Positions 1 to 4,586 of a stretch of DNA of 6,973 nucleotides are shown here, piece after piece. The notes under the pieces were generated by a model. That model was not told the origin of the DNA. It did not search any database and saw nothing but the letters and a program-made list of their open reading frames with translations. Numbering within the stretch: the stretch's first letter is position 1; the number at the start of each line of letters is the position of its first letter. Source of the stretch: Solobacterium sp. (GTDB lineage Bacteria; Bacillota_I; Bacilli_A; Erysipelotrichales; Erysipelotrichaceae). The translations under genes and the position numbers were made by a program. The stretch spans positions 1 through 6,973 of the forward strand of contig JAFVFM010000094.1 in assembly GCA_017475415.1 (NCBI GenBank), read 5' to 3'.

Positions 1-646
1 ATTGATCTACATAGATAGTTCCTCGTACTAGGCCATATTGATTGACTAATGCTGTAAATTCATTACTTTCAATAAAGGATTTTAACATTGCTTTACGATT
101 ATTATCTTTTTGTAATCTACATAGCCAATAGGCTTTGCCACTAGCATCCTCATTACGATTTAATAATGTTATATAACAGCGATGAATAAATTCTGCATCA
201 TTATGGTTGGCTGATAAAAATTCTTTACTAAAGAAGAAGCCTTCTACTGCTTGAGCAGCTGTTATCGTTCTATTCTTTAAACGATCTACCCAATAGGATA
301 AACCATTAGAATCCGCATTTCTTTGTAATGTATTTTGATATAAACGTTTCACAAAATCAGTAACTAAGGTTTTACCGTCATATGTTAAATAGACTTTGTT
401 GGATGTACCTAAAGGTAAAGGATAAATATTAGGTGTAGGGTTATATTTTTCCTTCACAAAGGTATCTAATTGTTCAGGAATATATTTTTCTATTCCTGTA
501 ATAAAGCCATCTCCTTCAGCATATTTATGCTCAAATAAATAGAATTCATTCTCATATATTCCATCATAATTCGCTAAAGAGAAATCTTTATATTGTGGCT
601 TATCCCAAATCTTGCAATATAAAGTAATTTCAACATCTTTATCTTG
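1..646 (-). pseudogene. C-terminal part of interrupted secreted DUF4214-type protein (partial at left edge)
   Basis: This is the same reading frame as the signal-peptide ORF at 647-1075, continuing past an in-frame TGA for 215 codons without another stop and running off the left edge. About 90 residues of unrecognised sequence are followed, from roughly position 360 leftward, by two consecutive DUF4214-like units. The first has FVKRLYQNTLQRNADSNGL and SYWVDRL, then FFFSKEFL. The second has FIHRCYITLLNRNEDASGKA and YWLCRL, then SFIESNEF. This pattern (F-x-x-x-x-Y, L-x-R-x-x-D-x-x-G, YW, S-x-E-F) is typical of DUF4214, found in many extracellular bacterial proteins; its function is unknown. No plausible restart was seen after the TGA: the first in-frame ATG lies far inside the second unit, and the in-frame GTG codons lack an obvious ribosome binding site. 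The part is probably untranslated unless the TGA is read through or is a sequencing error. Confidence 0.75.
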
Positions 647-649
647 TCA
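647..649 (-). other. In-frame TGA codon interrupting the DUF4214-type gene
   Basis: The minus strand reads CCA GAT TAT TGA CAA GAT AAA GAT, so translation gives PPDY-stop-QDKDVEITLYC. The frame is open on both sides and no base insertion or deletion is needed to join them. All 20 tryptophans I count in the other frames of the window are TGG: 12 in glpK, 2 in the hydrogenase, 3 in ppdK and 3 downstream of this TGA. Every other visible stop is TAA or TAG. General reading of UGA as Trp is therefore unlikely though not excluded. A point mutation such as TGG to TGA or CGA to TGA, or a sequencing error, is simplest. The C after the TGA belongs to a context known to favour leaky termination. Confidence 0.8.
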
Positions 650-1075
650 ATAATCTGGTGGAATAAATAGATAATTAATAAAGGTTATTTCATCTTGATA
701 TTGTTGTGTATATGTAGTGCTATCGGTATAAGGAAAAGAAACATAGATATGATTCTCTCTTAATTCCTTACTCGGAAATTGAGCAGGTTTACCATCTATT
801 TTAATGCGATAAGATTCATAATATAGAGGATTCTCTAAGGAACGAATTTTATAACGATAACCTAAGATATAACTACCTTCTTTTGGATAATGAAACTTAA
901 TTGTATATTGAATTGTATCTTTTGTGCTTGTTAATGCAGCCTCGCCACTCGGAATACTTTTCCCAATAAAAACAGTAGCTTCCATAGCTATCTTGTCTTC
1001 TGCATATACATGAGTAGGAATAAATAGATTAATCATTAAGATAAAAGTAAGAATCATTACTAAATATTTTTTCAT
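647..1075 (-). CDS. Secreted protein N-terminal fragment (signal peptide; front half of DUF4214-type protein)
   Basis: The ORF encodes 142 residues and ends at the in-frame TGA. Residues 1-25 form a standard Sec signal peptide: MKKY start, hydrophobic core VMILTFILMINLFI, and a likely signal peptidase I site after THVYA. The mature part has many Tyr, Thr and Ile residues, looks beta-rich, and belongs to no family I recognise. No LPXTG motif or membrane anchor is visible. The start is supported by AGAGG seven bases upstream of the ATG. The gene begins 17 bases after the glpK stop, so it is probably transcribed with glpK. Read through the TGA, it would join a C-terminal half with two DUF4214-like units, giving an exported protein of more than 358 residues. 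As it stands the product would be a truncated exported fragment of unknown use, and the gene may be a recent pseudogene. Confidence 0.7.
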   Translation of the reverse strand: MKKYLVMILTFILMINLFIPTHVYAEDKIAMEATVFIGKSIPSGEAALTSTKDTIQYTIKFHYPKEGSYILGYRYKIRSLENPLYYESYRIKIDGKPAQFPSKELRENHIYVSFPYTDSTTYTQQYQDEITFINYLFIPPDY

Positions 1076-1092
1076 TCTATCGCCTCTATTTT

Positions 1093-2583
1093 CTAATCAA
1101 ATTCGCGTGCTGCTTTTACTGCTTTTTCCCATTTTGCATATTTTTGATTTGCTTCTTCTTTTGCCATAAGTGGTCTAAATTGTCGATCAATTTCACTTTG
1201 ACTTTTGATTTCTTCCATAGATTTCCAATAGCCAATCGCCAAGCCAGCAAGATATGCAGCACCTAAGGCTGTAGTCTCAACCGACTTAGGTCTTAAGATA
1301 TCGCATTGTAATAAATCACTTTGGAATTGCATTAAATAATTATTCTTTGAAGCACCACCATCAACCCTTAATGCTTTAATATCGATACCACTGTCTTTAC
1401 TCATGGCATCTAAGACATCTTTTGTTTGATATGCTAAGGAATCTAATGTAGCTTTTGTGATATCCTCTCTTGTTGTACCACGTGTTAAGCCAAATATTGC
1501 CCCTCTACATTTATCATCCCAATATGGTGCACCAAGTCCTGTAAAGGCTGGTACAACGATAACATTAGATTGTTTATTAGCCTGTTTTGCGAATTCTTCC
1601 GATATTGCAGCATTAGGGAAGAATTGCATTTGGTCACGTAGCCATTGTATAGCTGAACCTGCTACAAATACAGAACCTTCTAAGGCATAACATGGTTTCC
1701 CGTCTTCATCACATGCTAAGGTTGTTACTAAACCATTTTGCGAAAGTTTCGCCTCTTGGCCTATATTCATTAATAAGAAACAGCCTGTACCATAGGTATT
1801 CTTTGCTTCACCTGCTTGTATGCAACCTTGTCCAAATAAGGCAGCTTGTTGATCCCCAGCAACCCCCATAATAGGAACTTGTTGACCAAAGAAATGATAA
1901 GAAGCAGTTTTTGCAAATAAACAAGAACTTTCTTTTACTTCTGGTAACATAGACATTGGAATATCCATAATGGAACATAATTCTTCATCCCATTTCTTTT
2001 CAAAGATATTAAATAATAATGTTCTAGAAGCATTTGTATAATCAGTAACATGTGCTTCGTTACCACTTAAACACCATATCAGCCAAGAATCAATTGTTCC
2101 GGCTAATAATTTACCTTGTTTCGCTAAATCCTTTGCTCCATCTACATGATCTAATATCCAACGTATCTTAGTTGCAGAAAAATATGGATCAATGCGTAAG
2201 CCTGTTTTAGCTGTAAATAAAGGTTCATACCCCTTTTCTTTTAATTCATCACATATCGTATCCGTTTGCCTACTTTGCCATACAATCGCATTATAAATTG
2301 GTAAGCCTGTATCCTTATTCCAAACAACAGTTGTTTCTCTTTGGTTAGTTATACCAATCGCTTCTACTTGGCTTGGATTAATTTCTCCATTCTTTAAGCA
2401 TTGTGCTATGCAAGATAAAACAGATAACCAAATTTCATTTGCGTCATGTTCTACCCAACCCTGCTTAGGAAAATATTGTGTAAATTCTTTTTGGGCAACA
2501 CTAATCACTTCTGATGCATGATTAAAAAGAATCACTCTAGAACTTGTGGTGCCTTGATCAATTGCCATGATATATTTTTCCAT
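1093..2583 (-). CDS. glpK: Glycerol kinase
   Basis: A cytoplasmic FGGY-family kinase that phosphorylates glycerol with ATP to sn-glycerol 3-phosphate, feeding glycolysis and lipid synthesis. The 496 residues equal the Bacillus subtilis enzyme in length. Visible motifs are the N-terminal phosphate loop DQGTTSSR (9-16), [11 protein letters not shown] (42-52), NQRET with glycerol-binding R82 and E83, and the FGGY signature from Y134 ([13 protein letters not shown]). Further on are the catalytic base D244 in GVAGDQQAA, the second FGGY signature starting [14 protein letters not shown] (361-374), and the ATP-site motif VDGGASKNN (407-415). His230 in SYHFFGQ matches the histidine that HPr of the phosphotransferase system phosphorylates in Firmicutes, so activity is probably under PTS control. 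I chose the ATG at 2583 over the upstream ATG at 2598, because the latter lies in the ribosome binding site and [16 protein letters not shown] matches the family start. No glpF, glpD or glpP is in view. Confidence 0.97.
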   Translation of the reverse strand: MEKYIMAIDQGTTSSRVILFNHASEVISVAQKEFTQYFPKQGWVEHDANEIWLSVLSCIAQCLKNGEINPSQVEAIGITNQRETTVVWNKDTGLPIYNAIVWQSRQTDTICDELKEKGYEPLFTAKTGLRIDPYFSATKIRWILDHVDGAKDLAKQGKLLAGTIDSWLIWCLSGNEAHVTDYTNASRTLLFNIFEKKWDEELCSIMDIPMSMLPEVKESSCLFAKTASYHFFGQQVPIMGVAGDQQAALFGQGCIQAGEAKNTYGTGCFLLMNIGQEAKLSQNGLVTTLACDEDGKPCYALEGSVFVAGSAIQWLRDQMQFFPNAAISEEFAKQANKQSNVIVVPAFTGLGAPYWDDKCRGAIFGLTRGTTREDITKATLDSLAYQTKDVLDAMSKDSGIDIKALRVDGGASKNNYLMQFQSDLLQCDILRPKSVETTALGAAYLAGLAIGYWKSMEEIKSQSEIDRQFRPLMAKEEANQKYAKWEKAVKAAREFD

Positions 2584-2592
2584 AATTATGTA

Positions 2593-2596
2593 CCTC
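2593..2596 (-). promoter_or_regulatory. glpK ribosome binding site that decides the start
   Basis: The minus strand reads GATGAGGTACATAATTATG. GAGG lies nine bases before the ATG at 2583. The upstream in-frame ATG at 2598 overlaps this GAGG and has no ribosome binding site of its own, so the longer 501-residue reading is probably wrong. Confidence 0.75.
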
Positions 2597-2603
2597 ATCT
2601 ATT

Positions 2604-2633
2604 ATCATAGCTTTTCTATCTTTCATTCTGCAA
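2604..2633 (-). promoter_or_regulatory. Possible weak promoter upstream of glpK
   Basis: In the 77-base gap between the hydrogenase stop and glpK, the minus strand holds TTGCAG (2628-2633), an 18-base spacer and TATGAT (2604-2609). The -10 matches consensus at five of six positions, the -35 at only three. The gap also has a small palindrome, CACAT-TCT-ATGTG on the plus strand (2634-2646), with five-base arms and no T-run after it, so it is not a terminator. Read-through from the hydrogenase gene is an equally good explanation for glpK expression. Confidence 0.25.
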
Positions 2634-2660
2634 CACATTCTATGTGATTCTTCTTTTTTC

Positions 2661-4115
2661 TTATACTTCTAAATCCACTTCTTCAAACGAATTCTCTTTT
2701 ACTGCCTCTAATACAGTACGATTTTGATTCGTTATATTTTCTTTCATCATTCTCGCTTTTGCTTTATTAGCAGGCTCAATTATCGCTGGCCCTGCTAAAC
2801 AGCCACCAATACAGCACATACCTTCTAAAATATCTGCCGTAAATTTGCCTTGTTTCATGAGTTGTAATTGCAATTTACATTCCTTACCACCATTAGCTAG
2901 GATATGGCTTACTTCACCTAATTCTTTTTCTTTTGCCACTTCAATAACGGCATTCGCTACACCACCAGAAGCTGCAAAGTTCCTACCATAATTCGATGGA
3001 TTATCATTTTCTATTGTTTCACATTCTTGAGGAATAATATTCTTTGCTAAAAACATTGCATATAATTCTTCAAAAGTAATAACATAATCAACTGCTGTCT
3101 TTTTTACCATTGCTTCATACTTCTTTGCTAAGCATGGCCCAATAAAGACTACATAATGGTCAGAATGTTCCTTCTTTAGTTTTCTTGCCAAAGCCATCAT
3201 TGGTGTAACTAATGTAGACTTATTCTCTTTATATTGCTCTGGAAAATGCACCTTTTGCATATTCACAAAGGCACTACAACAAGAAGTCGTCATTGGTAAA
3301 CCTTTTTCTTTATGTTCCACTAATTCTTGTGCTTCATAATAGGCAACAGCGTCAGCACCTATCGCTACTTCTAAACAATCCGTAAAACCTAATAGCTTAA
3401 TAGCTGCTTTGATTTGGCCTAAATTCGCATTTTCATATTGGCCTTGAATACTAGGGGCAACAATAGCGTAACATGGTTTACCTTTTTGTAATATATCGAC
3501 AACAGGATAAACCCAACTCATATCTTCAATTGCTCCAAAAGGACAAGCATCTACACATTGCCCACAATTGATACATTTGTCTTCATCAATTACAGCGATA
3601 TCATTTTCATCCCAACTAATTGCATCTACCGGACAATGTGAATAACATGGCCTTTCTGTTACAACGATTGCATTATATGGGCAAGCTCTTGCGCATGCTC
3701 CGCATTCTTTACAACGATCATAATCAATCTGGGCGCGGTCTGTACCCATACTCATTGCCTTAAAATTACATGCACCAAGGCATGACTTTGTCATACATTT
3801 ACGACAATTATCTGTAACACGTATTTTCTTAATGGTGCAACCATCACAAGCTGCGTCAATCACTTGTACAATTTGTTTTGGATTATATTCTGCAACATCA
3901 CTCGCCATTTGTCCTAAAGATAAACGCACTCTTTGTCTTAGTATTTCTCTTTCTTTATATACACAACAGCGATATCTAGGTCCACCAAGTGTTACTAAAT
4001 CTCTAGCTAAAGCCTGTACCTTATCTTCTTCTACTTTGCCACGAAATGCTTGTTTGCATATTTCTGTTAATACTGCAAACTTAAATTGGCGTGCATCATT
4101 AGTATTCATTGCCAT
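2661..4115 (-). CDS. [FeFe]-hydrogenase, group B, with N-terminal ferredoxin-like clusters
   Basis: A 484-residue iron-sulfur enzyme expected to interconvert protons and H2 using ferredoxin-level electrons in the cytoplasm. After a helical N-terminal region come many cluster cysteines: C90/C93, C104-x2-C107-x4-C112-x3-C116, C135/138/141/145 (CKECGACARACP), C157/C161 and C181/184/187/191 (CINCGQCVDACP). These are enough for at least three [4Fe-4S] clusters; the exact pairing cannot be read off. The H-cluster domain has TSCCSAF (C279, likely proton relay, and C280), GPCLAKKYE (C328, E334) and EGMCCIGGC (C435, C439). All four H-cluster cysteine ligands are therefore present. TSCC followed by S-A-F, and GPC rather than MPC, point to group B rather than the classic group A enzymes; physiology of group B is less well established. 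The ATG at 4115 was chosen for its AAAGGAG site; the frame stays open to 4208, but that extension crosses the promoter and terminator. No hydE, hydF or hydG maturase gene is in the window. Confidence 0.93.
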   Translation of the reverse strand: MAMNTNDARQFKFAVLTEICKQAFRGKVEEDKVQALARDLVTLGGPRYRCCVYKEREILRQRVRLSLGQMASDVAEYNPKQIVQVIDAACDGCTIKKIRVTDNCRKCMTKSCLGACNFKAMSMGTDRAQIDYDRCKECGACARACPYNAIVVTERPCYSHCPVDAISWDENDIAVIDEDKCINCGQCVDACPFGAIEDMSWVYPVVDILQKGKPCYAIVAPSIQGQYENANLGQIKAAIKLLGFTDCLEVAIGADAVAYYEAQELVEHKEKGLPMTTSCCSAFVNMQKVHFPEQYKENKSTLVTPMMALARKLKKEHSDHYVVFIGPCLAKKYEAMVKKTAVDYVITFEELYAMFLAKNIIPQECETIENDNPSNYGRNFAASGGVANAVIEVAKEKELGEVSHILANGGKECKLQLQLMKQGKFTADILEGMCCIGGCLAGPAIIEPANKAKARMMKENITNQNRTVLEAVKENSFEEVDLEV

Positions 4116-4123
4116 ATTACTTG

Positions 4124-4130
4124 CTCCTTT
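4124..4130 (-). promoter_or_regulatory. Ribosome binding site of the hydrogenase gene
   Basis: The minus strand carries AAAGGAG, with GGAG eight bases before the ATG at 4115. A second ATG at 4109 (the third codon) would have a spacing of 14 bases and is less likely. The site rules out the longer reading from 4208. Confidence 0.8.
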
Positions 4131-4152
4131 AAAATTACAACAAACGTTTAAC

Positions 4153-4181
4153 ATTATAACGCACTTGTGAAAAAATATAAA
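4153..4181 (-). promoter_or_regulatory. Promoter of the hydrogenase gene
   Basis: On the minus strand a perfect TATAAT -10 box (4153-4158) lies 17 bases downstream of TTTATA (4176-4181), which matches the -35 consensus at four of six positions. The expected transcription start falls near 4145-4147, giving a leader of about 30 bases before the ATG at 4115. The -35 lies within the 3' arm and T-tract zone of the upstream terminator, so the two units are packed with no spare sequence. Just downstream is the eight-base palindrome AAACGTTT (4142-4149), which could be an operator core but is too short to name. Confidence 0.6.
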
Positions 4182-4204
4182 GCCACCCGAATGAGGATGG
4201 CTTT
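4170..4204 (-). terminator. Intrinsic terminator after the H1-like gene
   Basis: Read on the minus strand, AAAGCCATCC (4195-4204), a six-base loop and GGGTGGCTTT (4179-4188) form a ten-pair stem with one G-U pair. ATA and a run of six T (4170-4175) follow. It starts 18 bases after the stop of the H1-like gene and ends the ppdK/H1-like transcription unit. On the plus strand the same stem has a C-A mismatch and only a weak T-rich stretch, so it is directional. Confidence 0.9.
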
Positions 4205-4222
4205 CCATTTATTTATAATTAA

Positions 4223-4573
4223 TTATTTCTTTTTTGCAGGAGCTTTTTTCGCTACTGTTTTCTTAGCTGTTGTAGCTTTTTTCGCAACTGCTTTTTTAGC
4301 TGGAGCCTTAGCTACTGCCTTTTTAGCAGGAGCAGCTTTCTTTGCTGGAGCCTTAGCTACTGCCTTTTTAGCAGGAGCGGCTTTTTTAGCTGGAGCCTTA
4401 GCTACTGCTTTTTTAGCAGGAGCGGCTTTCTTTGCTGGAGCCTTAGCTACTGCCTTTTTAGCAGGAGTGGCTTTCTTTGCTGGAGCCTTAGCTACTGCCT
4501 TTTTAGCAGGAGTGGCTTTCTTTGCTGGTGTAGCCTTTTTTGCTGCAGGCTTCACCACTTTCTTTGCTGGCAT
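4223..4573 (-). CDS. Histone H1-like lysine/alanine/proline-rich repeat protein
   Basis: A 116-residue, extremely basic protein made of only six residue types (M, P, A, K, V, T), about one third lysine. Residues 20-94 are five tandem copies of a 15-residue unit, [AT][AT]-type start then PAKKAVAKAPAKK, flanked by the head MPAKKVVKPAAKK and the tail ATTAKKTVAKKAPAKKK. Such PAKK/AKKA proteins resemble eukaryotic H1 tails and bacterial H1-like proteins such as Hc2 of Chlamydia or the C-terminal tail of mycobacterial HupB. By analogy it probably binds DNA or RNA non-specifically and is intrinsically disordered; no folded domain is present. It starts 11 bases after the ppdK stop, has an AGGG site eight bases before the ATG, and is followed by a terminator, so it is the last gene of the ppdK unit. 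The plus-strand frame over the same bases, an Ala/Phe/Leu-rich repeat, is a by-product of the repeat. DNA binding is inferred from composition only. Confidence 0.85.
   Translation of the reverse strand: MPAKKVVKPAAKKATPAKKATPAKKAVAKAPAKKATPAKKAVAKAPAKKAAPAKKAVAKAPAKKAAPAKKAVAKAPAKKAAPAKKAVAKAPAKKAVAKKATTAKKTVAKKAPAKKK
4292..4516 (-). repeat. Five tandem 45-bp repeats inside the H1-like gene
   Basis: The units lie at 4292-4336, 4337-4381, 4382-4426, 4427-4471 and 4472-4516, each encoding 15 residues in frame. The last two are identical over all 45 bases. On the plus strand, units one and three begin TTTTTTAGC while two, four and five begin TTTCTTTGC. This A-B-A-B-B order suggests a 90-bp doubling followed by a single-unit duplication. 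Because the unit is a multiple of three, copy-number change would alter protein length without a frameshift. Confidence 0.95.
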
Positions 4574-4581
4574 ATCTAATT

Positions 4582-4586
4582 CCCTT
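4582..4586 (-). promoter_or_regulatory. Ribosome binding site of the H1-like gene overlapping the ppdK stop
   Basis: The minus strand reads GGTAAATAAGGGAATTAGATATG. The TAA stop of ppdK shares bases with the AAGGG site, which lies eight bases before the ATG at 4573. Ribosomes ending ppdK therefore finish on the initiation region of the next gene, an arrangement that favours translational coupling. Confidence 0.7.

Noticed and set aside
1..649. Use of a UGA=Trp genetic code
   Set aside because: Trp is encoded by TGG at all 20 other positions I could count, so one TGA is better explained by mutation, leakiness or error. It remains testable from the tRNA set.
647..680. Selenocysteine insertion at the TGA
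   Set aside because: No convincing stem-loop follows the TGA on the minus strand, and the DUF4214 family has no known selenoprotein members.
2634..2646. Palindrome between the hydrogenase gene and glpK as a terminator
   Set aside because: The arms are only five bases with a three-base loop, and no T-run follows on the minus strand.
4138..4155. Possible CcpA cre-like site around AAACGTTT
   Set aside because: Only the central AAnCGnT core fits; the outer TG and CA bases of the consensus are missing on both strands.
4165..4181. Possible Rex-type redox operator (TTGTGAA on the plus strand) at the hydrogenase promoter
   Set aside because: The left half-site matches exactly and the position between -35 and -10 would be sensible, but the right half (TATAAAG) matches the expected TTCACAA at only three of seven bases.
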